This document shows, piece after piece, positions 24,930 to 32,887 of a DNA stretch of 64,000 nt. The first letter of the stretch is position 1. Every line of letters begins with the position of its first letter. The DNA is taken from assembly GCF_006864135.1 (NCBI RefSeq), contig NZ_SADV01000012.1, forward strand, positions 1 through 64,000. The letters are read 5' to 3'. The DNA is from Lysinibacillus sphaericus. Lineage in GTDB: Bacteria > Bacillota > Bacilli > Bacillales_A > Planococcaceae. Below the pieces are notes generated by a model that was not told the origin of the DNA, made no database searches, and was given only the letters and a program-made list of their open reading frames with translations. A program made the position numbers and the translations under genes.

Positions 24930-25997
24930 TTGATGATGAGCGAAGAAGTAAATGCATATGGTTGGGATGCGATTGATCAGGAATTATTAAAAGTTTACGG
25001 AGAACAGGAGCCTAAACATTATGGAACGGTTATTCCATATTTATTAGGGGGAGAAGATCCACTTGAAGGAATCAGCGCCTATAAGAGTGAGACACCAGTT
25101 CCACACTGGCATTTTGTAACTTATGGATTTTCCGAGTTATATGAAAAAGAATCTGAAGATGCGAAATATAGCGGATATGGGTTTGAGTTAACATTTCGTC
25201 TTGCTCGAAATGAAGATGAGGAGGAGCCACCAGCGTGGGCGCTAAATTTGCTGCAAAACATGGGAAGATATGTTTTTGACAGTGGCAATGTTTTCAGAGC
25301 AGGCGATTATTTGGATGCTAATGGTCCAATCTGCGAAGGTGCTGATACGCTTTTAACGGCGCTTGCATATACGTTAGATCCCGAGTTACCTGCTATTGAT
25401 ACACCAAATGGACAAGTGGAGTTTATTCAAATGGTAGGGATTACAGACGATGAGCTTGAGGCAATGCAAACTTGGAATACGATTGGTGTACTAAAGGCAG
25501 GTCTAGAATATATCCCGAGCTATGTTACTGACTTATCTCGTGCATCTCTTTTACAGATTTCATCCATTGCTGGGGCGGTAGAAAAAGGAATGGCGGAAGA
25601 AGGCTCAAACACCGGCTATTTATTTGTGGACCAACTAGCTTGGGAGCAGGGGAAAACAGGGTTGTTCAGCAAACAGCTTAATAAGTTAACGCTGGGGGCA
25701 AAGCAAGCAGGAATAATCGGTAAACTATTACGGGGACGGATTTTAAAAGGGAAAAGACTAACCTTAGTTGGTCGAGGAATCCGAGTTGTTTTTGAGCCAG
25801 GAGAAAAATGTGGCTATAGCGTGGAGGAAGCGGATGTTACCATAACTTTAAATGAAAAGGCAGTTATGGAACTCACTCAAAACTTGATGCCACAAGAAAA
25901 AGAATTTGAATTATCTTCTATACCGGAACTGTCACTCTTAATTGAAAAAACATATATTAAAGATCAACAAGGAAACATTGTGGAAACAATCGGATGA
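24930..25997 (+). CDS. Suppressor-of-fused (SUFU) domain protein
   Basis: A 355-residue bacterial SUFU-family protein. Recognisable parts are GWDAIDQELLKVYGEQEPKH, the HWHFVTYGFSELYEKE segment, YGFELTFRL, LLQNMGRYVFDSGNVFRAGD and VEFIQMVGITDDELEAMQTW, all in family order within the first 200 residues. A less conserved C-terminal region follows. Bacterial SUFU proteins are often found as immunity proteins beside polymorphic toxins. The TTG/ATG cluster at 24930 follows GGGGGCG. Its stop overlaps the start of the next small frame (ATGATAG), so it heads a short coupled unit. No toxin gene is recognisable here. Confidence 0.82.
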   Translation: MMMSEEVNAYGWDAIDQELLKVYGEQEPKHYGTVIPYLLGGEDPLEGISAYKSETPVPHWHFVTYGFSELYEKESEDAKYSGYGFELTFRLARNEDEEEPPAWALNLLQNMGRYVFDSGNVFRAGDYLDANGPICEGADTLLTALAYTLDPELPAIDTPNGQVEFIQMVGITDDELEAMQTWNTIGVLKAGLEYIPSYVTDLSRASLLQISSIAGAVEKGMAEEGSNTGYLFVDQLAWEQGKTGLFSKQLNKLTLGAKQAGIIGKLLRGRILKGKRLTLVGRGIRVVFEPGEKCGYSVEEADVTITLNEKAVMELTQNLMPQEKEFELSSIPELSLLIEKTYIKDQQGNIVETIG

Positions 25998-26215
25998 TAG
26001 AATATAATCTCCTGCTAAAACGAACAAAATATCCAAATGATATGAGTTTGGGTTCGTATAAAAGTGGGAGGTTTTTTATTATTTTGGGACGAAATGTGAA
26101 GGCTGGAGATATATCGGTTTACTCTGATTACCGTAAGGAGCGTGAACGGGGTACCGATTTTATGTCAATGGTAACCTGGAGAGGTATAGATGGCTATTCA
26201 CATGAAAAAAGATGA
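25994..26215 (+). CDS. Hypothetical small protein coupled to the SUFU gene
   Basis: A 73-residue frame starting in the SUFU stop (ATGATAG). It has no membrane segment and many charged residues (GRNVKAGDISVYSDYRKERE). I do not recognise it. The overlap with both neighbours suggests it was translated as part of the unit, but as the next gene is broken, this may also be a fragment of a longer protein. Confidence 0.4.
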   Translation: MIEYNLLLKRTKYPNDMSLGSYKSGRFFIILGRNVKAGDISVYSDYRKERERGTDFMSMVTWRGIDGYSHEKR

Positions 26216-26610
26216 ACCTTTCTGTAAAGGGGCGAAGTGTTCAAATGAAGAAACCGATGAAAAGAGCATTAAAAACGGTGATATTGCCGAAGAGCCTTTA
26301 GAGAAAATACCATACCGCAAGGATTTCTTTCCCATTTATTGGGGAGAGATGCTTGAACTACTAGAAGACTTGATAAATGACATGAGTATTGGATACCAGC
26401 ATTTTTATGTTAGAGAGCTACGCAATAGCATATTTATTTCGTCTATAGGGATGATTCCTACCTCCCCGTATTTCGGCGACAATAGAGGAGAATGGGCGTC
26501 ACCTGGCCGTTCCCGTTGTTAATGCCTTGGAAAGGTTACCACCTGACTTAACCGTTAGCTTGAGAAACTGTCCTGTTATCTCAAACTATATCGTAATATT
26601 CTTTATTTAA
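26190..26610 (+). pseudogene. Immunity-like hypothetical gene with one frameshift
   Basis: Starts at ATG 26190 (GGAGAGG upstream) and reads DFFPIYWGEMLELLEDLIND, SIGYQHFYVRELRNSIFISS and MIPTSPYFGDNRGEW. The frame then goes to SPGRSRC and a stop at 26520. If one G of GGG 26494-26496 is removed, the protein continues naturally: WRHLAVPVVNALERLPPDLT, VSLRNCPVISNYI, to a stop at 26608. I infer a one-base insertion. The family is unknown; the location after SUFU suggests a toxin-immunity neighbourhood. Confidence 0.6.
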
Positions 26611-26775
26611 TCCAAAAACTCCGAGCGGATTAGTTCGCCTGTTCGATAAAATAAACACTTAGCACTGTATAAAGGACGTTATCTTTTTCCAGAAAACAAA
26701 CAATACTGCAATGTTCAACCTTATAGTTCGAGCTTTTCTGCTATAATGAATGACTGTAGAGATAGGGTGATAAAA

Positions 26776-27210
26776 ATGCATATCGTCATAATTGAAGGCG
26801 TACCATATGATTGGTTGAAGCAATTACAGGAAATTCATGCACATGTATTTGATGGGGCAAATCTACCACTAGAAAAACTTAAAAGCAAAGAAGGACTTCT
26901 TTGTTTATTAGCAGTAGAAAATGAAGATATTCTAGGATTTAAACTAGGCTATACACATCCTGATGGCGTTTTTTACAGTTGGTTAGGTGGTGTCCATGAA
27001 AAGAAACGGGGTCAAGGGATTGCCAGTCAATTAATGGGGCGACAGCATGAACATCTACAGGCACTTGGATTTAAAAAAGTTCGTACATATGGTAGAAATG
27101 AGCGAAAAGCAATGCTCATCACAAATCTTAAACATGGATTTGATATTATTTCCACTTTTGTGGATAAGAAAAATCGACATAAAATAGTGTTTGAAAAAAC
27201 ATTGGAATAG
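26776..27210 (+). CDS. GNAT-family N-acetyltransferase
   Basis: A 144-residue GNAT protein. LLAVENEDILGFKLGYTHPD provides strands 2-3, WLGGVHEKKRGQGIASQLMG the acetyl-CoA binding turn (K-R-G-Q-G-I-A), and KKVRTYGRNERKAMLITNLK with HGFDIIS the C-terminal motif. Substrate unknown. I chose ATG 26776 with AGGGTGA five bases before, rather than the ATG at 26746 without a site. The next gene starts 10 bases after its stop, so the three genes to 28030 probably form one operon. Confidence 0.82.
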   Translation: MHIVIIEGVPYDWLKQLQEIHAHVFDGANLPLEKLKSKEGLLCLLAVENEDILGFKLGYTHPDGVFYSWLGGVHEKKRGQGIASQLMGRQHEHLQALGFKKVRTYGRNERKAMLITNLKHGFDIISTFVDKKNRHKIVFEKTLE

Positions 27211-27220
27211 GAGTTTTATT

Positions 27221-27700
27221 ATGAAGGCATACTTAGCAAATGGATTATTTTCTTTAGGAGATCGTTTAGTCAACGAGCAACTCGCTGCGGCAATTAGAGA
27301 GGCAGTACTAGGTATTGAATTATACGTACCACAGGAGAATGATGCGATAAATGATAAAGCGGCATATGCTGATAGTTTGGCGATTGCGCAAGCGGATTTA
27401 GAGATGCTGCAAAATAGCGATGTATTAGTGGCCGTTTTAGATGGAGTTGAGATTGATTCAGGTGTAGCAGCAGAGATTGGTGCATTTGCGATGTTGAATC
27501 GACCAATCGTAGGCGTCTTTACAGATGTTCGTCAACAAGGCCGGGACAATATGATGAAAATAGAAGCACTTGTACGCGACGGAGTTGAAAATCAGTTTGT
27601 TTATCGCAATTTATTTGTGATTGGCTTAATTAAGCGCACGGGAGTAATTACGACTTCCATTGCTGAAGCTGTTAAAGCCGTTGAAAAATATAAAAAATAG
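27221..27700 (+). CDS. Nucleoside 2-deoxyribosyltransferase-family protein
   Basis: A 159-residue protein of the nucleoside 2-deoxyribosyltransferase / DRTP superfamily: KAYLANGLFSLGDRLVNEQL at the start, a DLEMLQNSDVLVAVLDGVEI segment with the usual Asp, and DSGVAAEIGAFAMLNRPIVG, where the Glu is the family nucleophile position. It may transfer or hydrolyse deoxyribose on nucleosides or nucleotides. ATG 27221 with TAGGAG upstream. It sits between the GNAT and YbjQ genes with short gaps. Confidence 0.8.
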   Translation: MKAYLANGLFSLGDRLVNEQLAAAIREAVLGIELYVPQENDAINDKAAYADSLAIAQADLEMLQNSDVLVAVLDGVEIDSGVAAEIGAFAMLNRPIVGVFTDVRQQGRDNMMKIEALVRDGVENQFVYRNLFVIGLIKRTGVITTSIAEAVKAVEKYKK

Positions 27701-27712
27701 GAGGGCTATTGT

Positions 27713-28030
27713 ATGTTACTATCAACCACAGATATTATAGCAGGAAAAGAAATTGTAGAAACTATAGGTTTAGTAAAAGGTAATTCGGTACAATCGAGAA
27801 ATATTGGCCGCGATATGATGGCTGGACTTCGCAATATTGTCGGAGGAGAGATGAAGGAGTATGCAGAAATGCTCACTCGCTCTCGAGAAATTGCTACACA
27901 AGCTATGGAAGAAGAAGCAAGAAGACTAGGGGCAAATGGGATTGTTGCGATAAGATTTTCAACATCATCGGTCATGGACGGCACATCAGAAGTATTAGCA
28001 TATGGAACTGCGGTAAGGGTAAAGGAATAA
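27713..28030 (+). CDS. YbjQ-family (UPF0145) protein
   Basis: A 105-residue member of the YbjQ/UPF0145 family: LLSTTDIIAGKEIVETIGLV, KGNSVQSRNIGRDMMAGLRN, IVGGEMKEYAEMLTRSREIA, ARRLGANGIVAIRFSTSSV. The family forms pentameric rings and is widespread in bacteria; its function is unsettled. The length is standard. The ribosome site AGGAGGG precedes ATG 27713, 12 bases after the previous stop. Confidence 0.88.
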   Translation: MLLSTTDIIAGKEIVETIGLVKGNSVQSRNIGRDMMAGLRNIVGGEMKEYAEMLTRSREIATQAMEEEARRLGANGIVAIRFSTSSVMDGTSEVLAYGTAVRVKE

Positions 28031-28121
28031 TCCGCTAAAAAAACCGTCTCGGCTACACATTTTCGCATAAATACTCATTTTGCTGAAGTTTCGTTTTATC
28101 TCAAAAAATTTTATGTGACGT

Positions 28122-28285
28122 GGTTGATTGGAGTGTAGACTGAGCGACTCATCGGGGATCAGCGGTATCGGACGCCCCCAGGAAACCTTGCTTTGCGCGA
28201 AAGTGAAGCGTCAGAGACTTATCTTATCTGTGCGAAAGCGAAGCGGCAGCAACAACAAAGTGCTCAGTCGGAACGGGAATCAACC
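28122..28285. repeat. Dispersed repeat, family A, reverse copy with D units inside
   Basis: Runs from GGTTGATTGGAGTGTAGACT to CGGGAATCAACC. As in the 8330 copy, D-type units (CTGTGCGAAAGCGAAGCGGC, reverse orientation) are inserted where the compact copy has GGAAAGCGCC. An open frame of 66 codons across it is an artefact. Confidence 0.75.
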
Positions 28286-28338
28286 TCTCACTTTGCCGAA
28301 GAGCAACATGACATTTGTATTTCATTGACATAATAATG

Positions 28339-28372
28339 AAGGACTTCAATCACCCAGATTGAGGTCCTTTTT
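28339..28372 (+). terminator. Rho-independent terminator
   Basis: AAGGACTTCAATC pairs with GATTGAGGTCCTT, followed by TTTTTAT. It ends transcription from the GNAT-NDT-ybjQ operon across the repeat. Confidence 0.8.
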
Positions 28373-28538
28373 ATCTGCTTATACGGAATTAACTGTAAAA
28401 ATAAAGTGAATTATAACAAAAGTATAGTATGTCATGCCAATTATACCAATAAAATAGAAATTCTGTAGTTAAAAGGACTAATAGTGTCCAACTCTTTTTG
28501 TATAATAGAAAAGTAACTTTGAAGAGAGAGTGGGATAT

Positions 28539-29516
28539 ATGGTAGATTCACAACAACACAAAGGCTATCGCGTCATTTCAATGTTTGACAGGCTAATGGA
28601 TGGTCAAGGAATTAACAAAAAACAAGAAGCATTTACACATAATGTTGGTGAAAAAACCATACAACGGGATTTGAATGAAATTCGAGCGTACCTGGAAAAA
28701 GCTAAATTGGATTGCCATTTAGAATATGTGCGGACGGAAAAAGTGTACAGGCTGACAAATAAAGGAGAAAGTATTTTATCAAAGGAGCAAGTTTTAGCGA
28801 TTGTTAAAATTCTCATCGAATCGAGAGCACTGCTAAAATCAGAAATGAGCGATATTATAGATAAGCTTATTTCGATTGTTGCGGCTGATAAGCAGGAGTT
28901 TATTCATAATATTATTTTAAACGAAAAGCATTTGTACGTAGATTTAAATCATAAAAAGTCTTTATTGCCTTTAATCTGGGTTCTATCAGAGGCGGTTCAA
29001 AAAAAGAAAATCATTAAAATTGATTATTTACGTGAAGGTGAAACAATTCCTACAGAAAAGATTTTAAAACCACTCGCCGTCATTTTCTCGGAATACTACT
29101 TTTATTTAATTGCTTATGATAATAAGCACGAAAAGGATTTGCCCATTGTTTATAGAGTCGACCGAATTCAACATTTTTGTGAGCTTGATAAAAAATTCCA
29201 AATACCATATGCCGAACGTTTTCAAGAAGGAGAATTTCGCAAACGTATTCAGTTTATGCATGCTGGCGAGCTAATGCGTATGAAATTTATCTTTAAAGGA
29301 CCATCCCCACAAGCTGTGTTAGATCGCTTGCCAACAGCAAAAATATTATCTAAAAATGATGGGCAATATTTATTTGAAGCGGAAGTTTTTGGACATGGTA
29401 TTAAAATGTGGTTGCTGAGCCAAGGGGCAAACATTGAAGTGTTAGAGCCAATTGAGCTTAGAGAAGAGATGATTGAAACGATTCAATCGATGCAACAAAA
29501 TTATCGCTACATATAA
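28539..29516 (+). CDS. WYL-domain transcriptional regulator
   Basis: A 325-residue regulator. Residues 1-80 hold a winged helix (HKGYRVISMFDRLMDGQGIN, TIQRDLNEIRAYLEK). Residues about 140-220 form the WYL domain: VLSEAVQKKKIIKIDYLREG, EKILKPLAVIFSEYYFYLIA, YRVDRIQHF. A C-terminal WCX extension follows, with GHGIKMWLLSQGANIEVLEP. WYL regulators sense ligands or nucleic acid and often control defence or DNA-damage genes; the target here is unknown. ATG 28539 is preferred over GTG 28530 because GAGAGAG sits before it. The MORN-AAA gene follows after a terminator, so they are not strictly one operon. Confidence 0.85.
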   Translation: MVDSQQHKGYRVISMFDRLMDGQGINKKQEAFTHNVGEKTIQRDLNEIRAYLEKAKLDCHLEYVRTEKVYRLTNKGESILSKEQVLAIVKILIESRALLKSEMSDIIDKLISIVAADKQEFIHNIILNEKHLYVDLNHKKSLLPLIWVLSEAVQKKKIIKIDYLREGETIPTEKILKPLAVIFSEYYFYLIAYDNKHEKDLPIVYRVDRIQHFCELDKKFQIPYAERFQEGEFRKRIQFMHAGELMRMKFIFKGPSPQAVLDRLPTAKILSKNDGQYLFEAEVFGHGIKMWLLSQGANIEVLEPIELREEMIETIQSMQQNYRYI

Positions 29517-29532
29517 AAACAAAAAATAAGGT

Positions 29533-29568
29533 AAAAATCCGCGTAGATTCTAATCGAAGCGGATTTTT
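29533..29568 (+). terminator. Terminator of the WYL regulator gene
   Basis: AAAAATCCGC and GCGGATTTTT form a 10-bp stem with T tract. Confidence 0.75.
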
Positions 29569-29689
29569 CCTTATAAGAATGTAATTTCTTAAAAAGATCA
29601 CCCTGTGAATTCTGAAAATTCTCACATAAGTGTTCTTTTCCACGCTATAATTGAACATATACTGAAAATGGATAAAGGGTGGCAATCAA

Positions 29690-31378
29690 ATGACATATAA
29701 TCATGAAGAAAAAGATATATTGTATCCAGATGGTACATTAATGTATCGTGGCGGTGTAAAGAAAAATGACTTTGGTCATGACATATATGATGGGAAGGGT
29801 GCGCTATTTGACCAAGAAGGGGAGCTGTTATTCGAGGGTGAATTCGTCAATCATATGAAGCAAGGTAATGGGATTATGTATTTAAAAGGTCAAATGATTT
29901 ATCAGGGCGAATTTATTCAAAATAAAAAACAAGGTAATGGTATTTTATATAAGGATGGTCAGATATATTACGAGGGACATTTTCGTAATGATTTAATGGA
30001 AGGTTACGGGATTTTGTATTATGAGGAAGATGCTATTGCTCCATTTAAAGAGCTTCGTACACAGTATCCGCATTTAAATCAGCAGCAATATGAAGGTGAT
30101 TTTGTCCATGGCATGAAGAAAGGCAAGGGAAAACAATACTATCCAAGTGGTTTTTTACAATATGAAGGTGATTTTATCTGGAACCATATGCAAGGTGCTG
30201 GAAAGCTTTACTTCGCACCAGAATCGCCAAGTGCTGAGGAACTTGCAAATGGTGTAACAACGCTTCAATATGAAGGCTATTTCTTTGAAGATATGAAGCA
30301 TGGAAAAGGTAAGAACTATTCTAGTCAAGGTGTGCTAGTATCGGAGGGGCAATTTAAAGAGGATGCTATGACGGGACATGGTACTCTTTACTATACTAAT
30401 GGACAGGCTTCCTATATCGGAGATCTTGTAAATGGAGAAAAGCACGGTCGAGGAGATTATTTTAATGAAGAGGGAAAAATTATTTATAGTGGTGAATTTA
30501 TTAACGGTGAACGTTTACGAATAACACCAGAAATAGAGCGAGAAATTGCAAAATTACAGAAGCAGCTGGATGGACTTGTAGGACTTCCAAATGCCAAAAA
30601 GGAATTACATAATCTAATTAACTTCATTAAAATTCAAAGCTTGCGGGTCGACCATGGTTTAACAAGCTTCCCAATCACCTATCATCTAGTGTTCTCTGGA
30701 AATCCAGGTACAGGAAAAACAACAGTGGCACGTATTATAGGCCAAATATATAAGCATCTTGGTGTACTTTCAAGCGGGCATTTTGTGGAAACAGATCGTG
30801 CAGGCTTAGTAGCAGGATATGTTGGTCAGACGGCTTTGAAGGTCCAGGAAGTTGTGAATAAAGCAAAGGGCGGCGTGCTTTTTATAGATGAAGCCTATTC
30901 ACTAATTAATGATAAACAGGACGCTTTTGGTAAAGAAGCGATTGATAGTCTATTAAAGTCGATGGAGGATTTACGCGATGATTTAGTTGTGATCGTTGCT
31001 GGTTATACGGAGCTCATAGAGGAATTTTTACTTGCCAATCCAGGTTTTAAATCACGCTTCAATCATTTTGTGCAGTTTGATAATTTTAGCACGGATGAGC
31101 TTTATGATATTTTTGCCATGCTATGTAAAAATAATGATTACGAGTATGGTGCCGTATTTGCACATCATATGAAGGAGCAATTGCATCAAATTCCAGTCGA
31201 ATCTATTCCAAACTTTTCGAACGGTCGCTATATCCGAAACCTATTTGAAAAGCTCGTGACGATTCAGTCAAACCGCTTAATTCAACAGAAAACTATTACA
31301 AGAGAAGAATTAATGGAGTTTACAGAGAAAGATATTTTACAAGGCATTGCAGAAAATCTATTTGATAATACATTTTAA
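29690..31378 (+). CDS. MORN-repeat protein fused to a CbxX/SpoVK-type AAA+ ATPase
   Basis: A 562-residue fusion. Residues about 10-280 consist of MORN repeats (YEGDFVHGMKKGKGKQYYPS, LYFEG-type strands repeated roughly every 20-23 residues, about nine in number). Residues about 290-555 are an AAA+ domain of the CbxX/CfxQ/SpoVK family: LDGLVGLPNAKKELHNLINF, FSGNPGTGKTTVARIIG (Walker A, residue 337), VGQTALKV, GGVLFIDEAYSL (Walker B, about 400), DDLVVIVAGYTE (sensor 1) and NPGFKSRFNHFVQFDNF (arginine finger). MORN repeats usually bind lipid or build scaffolds, so the ATPase may be recruited to a membrane. The partner is unknown. The stop codon TAA lies in the start of a family C repeat. Confidence 0.85.
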   Translation: MTYNHEEKDILYPDGTLMYRGGVKKNDFGHDIYDGKGALFDQEGELLFEGEFVNHMKQGNGIMYLKGQMIYQGEFIQNKKQGNGILYKDGQIYYEGHFRNDLMEGYGILYYEEDAIAPFKELRTQYPHLNQQQYEGDFVHGMKKGKGKQYYPSGFLQYEGDFIWNHMQGAGKLYFAPESPSAEELANGVTTLQYEGYFFEDMKHGKGKNYSSQGVLVSEGQFKEDAMTGHGTLYYTNGQASYIGDLVNGEKHGRGDYFNEEGKIIYSGEFINGERLRITPEIEREIAKLQKQLDGLVGLPNAKKELHNLINFIKIQSLRVDHGLTSFPITYHLVFSGNPGTGKTTVARIIGQIYKHLGVLSSGHFVETDRAGLVAGYVGQTALKVQEVVNKAKGGVLFIDEAYSLINDKQDAFGKEAIDSLLKSMEDLRDDLVVIVAGYTELIEEFLLANPGFKSRFNHFVQFDNFSTDELYDIFAMLCKNNDYEYGAVFAHHMKEQLHQIPVESIPNFSNGRYIRNLFEKLVTIQSNRLIQQKTITREELMEFTEKDILQGIAENLFDNTF

Positions 31379-31545
31379 CTTCTTTCAGCAAATGTCCGCT
31401 AAAGACAGAGGAACTCAGTCTAAGAACGCCACGCCCTGTGGCAATTTATCTGTGCGAAAGCGAAGCAATAACAACAACACATAACTGAGTGACCAACTTC
31501 GTGCTGCAGCCGCTACGTTGCCCGATGCTTTCGCGCAAAAACATT
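31375..31545. repeat. Family C left end followed by D units
   Basis: TTAACTTCTTTCAGC begins within the stop codon of the MORN-AAA gene. From 31441 on come D-type units in both orientations (CTGTGCGAAAGCGAAGCAAT; GCCGCTACGTTGCCCGATGC). No right-hand inverted end is intact, so the element is damaged. Confidence 0.65.
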
Positions 31546-31703
31546 TAAAGATGAAAAAACTTTTAGCTATTATATTAGTATGCGCCTGTATTTTACCAAG
31601 GGTAATGACTATAAATATTACGATTAACAATAACATTAAAGTTCATAAAGATAAATAAATTGAATATTTGACAAAAAATGAAATTGGTAGTAATCTAACG
31701 AAA

Positions 31704-31723
31704 AACATACGCTATCGTATCTT
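31704..31723 (+). promoter_or_regulatory. Probable TetR operator, site 1
   Basis: AACATACGCTATCGTATCTT is an imperfect 7-6-7 inverted repeat 15 bases before the TetR gene. It matches the perfect site at 32370 in 15 of 20 positions by eye, so autoregulation is likely. Confidence 0.65.
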
Positions 31724-31737
31724 ACTGGAGAGTTGAC

Positions 31738-32271
31738 ATGCAATTAACAAGAGAAGATTGGATAAAAGCAGGATTACAACAATTAGCTGATGAAGGAATA
31801 CATAAAGTTCGCATCGAAGCACTTGCCCGATTGCTAAAAATAAGTAAAGGTAGCTTTTATCACTATTTTCGTGACCATCAAGAGCTGTTAGATTCAATGG
31901 TCGACTATTGGGAAATACATGCAACAAAGCTGATAGTTCAAAGTATGGAGCAACAGGATGCTTCATTAGAACAACTATTACAGATTAGTTTTAATCGAGA
32001 TAAAAAAATGGAGATTGGTATTTATACTTGGGCAAAATATGATCCTGTTGTTGCTGAACGCTTAGTGAATATTGAAGAACAAAGAATCTCGTGTGTTGCG
32101 AAATTGTATCAAAAAAAGGGCATCGACAAAGCTGAATCGATTGATAGAGCGAGACTTGCCTATTTAACGTATGTAGGATGGATGACAAGGTTTGAAGAGA
32201 ATCCTAATTTTGATATTGATAAAATGGTAGTACTTTTAACTTCTTTCAGCGGTTCGCCAAATATTCGCTGA
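31738..32271 (+). CDS. TetR-family regulator with repeat-derived C-terminus
   Basis: A 177-residue TetR protein. The helix-turn-helix is standard (EGIHKVRIEALARLLKISKG, SFYHYFRDHQELLDSM). The ligand domain carries YTWAKYDPVVAERLVNIEEQ and a YLTYVGWMTRFEENPNFDI end typical of the subgroup. The last residues (LLTSFSGSPNIR) are encoded by a family C repeat that begins at 32236, so the natural C-terminal tip has been replaced or extended. ATG 31738 follows CTGGAGAG. Likely targets are itself and the DUF3995 gene downstream, since the same inverted repeat stands before both. Confidence 0.85.
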   Translation: MQLTREDWIKAGLQQLADEGIHKVRIEALARLLKISKGSFYHYFRDHQELLDSMVDYWEIHATKLIVQSMEQQDASLEQLLQISFNRDKKMEIGIYTWAKYDPVVAERLVNIEEQRISCVAKLYQKKGIDKAESIDRARLAYLTYVGWMTRFEENPNFDIDKMVVLLTSFSGSPNIR

Positions 32272-32306
32272 AATAGTTGACACTACGCTTTCGCATAAAA
32301 AACATC
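32236..32306. repeat. Family C left end with one D unit, inside the TetR 3' end
   Basis: TTAACTTCTTTCAGC is read in frame by the TetR gene; CGCTGAAATAG supplies a partner arm and the stop. A D-unit piece (ACTACGCTTTCGCATAAAAA) follows. Confidence 0.65.
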
Positions 32307-32369
32307 CTATTCGATAATTAATGTCCCTAATAAGGTTGTAAAACCTGAAGGGACAAAATTTTTACTATA

Positions 32370-32389
32370 AACATACGCATGTGTATGTT
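32370..32389 (+). promoter_or_regulatory. Probable TetR operator, site 2
   Basis: AACATACGCATGTGTATGTT is a perfect 7-bp inverted repeat around GCATGT, 33 bases before the DUF3995 ATG. It overlaps the expected promoter region. Confidence 0.75.
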
Positions 32390-32421
32390 TTGTTTGAATT
32401 AAAACATTAGGGGGCGAAAAA

Positions 32422-32844
32422 ATGAAATTACTTTTAATATTAGTAGCTGTAGGGCTTCTGTGGTTTATCAGTTTGTTGCATATTTATTGGGCTTTTGGAG
32501 GTCGTTGGGGTTCTGCCGCTGCTATCCCTGTAAAAGTAGGAGAGCATAGACCTGCTTTTACTCCTAAAAAATGGGGAACATTATTCGTGGCTATTCTTAT
32601 TCTACTGGCTAGTGCCATTATTGTTGTTCAAGGAGGTTATTTGCAGGGGTTCCAAGCAAATAGTTTATCTAAAATCGGAAGTATTGTTTGTGCTTTCGTT
32701 TTCATTATTAGGGCAATTGGTGATTTTAAGTATGTTGGATTTTTAAAAAAAATAAAACACTCACAGTTTGCTAAATACGATACTTGGCTTTACAGTCCAT
32801 TATGTCTATTTTTTGGATTTGTCTATATTACTCTATTGTTTTAA
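32422..32844 (+). CDS. DUF3995-family membrane protein
   Basis: A 140-residue protein with four membrane helices. LLWFISLLHIYWAFGGRWGS at the start, then AAIPVKVGEHRPAFTPKKWG and a C-terminal DTWLYSPLCLFFGFVYITLL are typical of DUF3995, whose function is unknown. ATG 32422 follows TAGGGGGCG. It is very probably repressed by the upstream TetR, so a role in tolerance to a small molecule is a fair guess, not shown. Confidence 0.82.
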   Translation: MKLLLILVAVGLLWFISLLHIYWAFGGRWGSAAAIPVKVGEHRPAFTPKKWGTLFVAILILLASAIIVVQGGYLQGFQANSLSKIGSIVCAFVFIIRAIGDFKYVGFLKKIKHSQFAKYDTWLYSPLCLFFGFVYITLLF

Positions 32845-32887
32845 CAAATTAACAAGTATAAGTTTTATACGGCAGCTAGCTTTAAAG

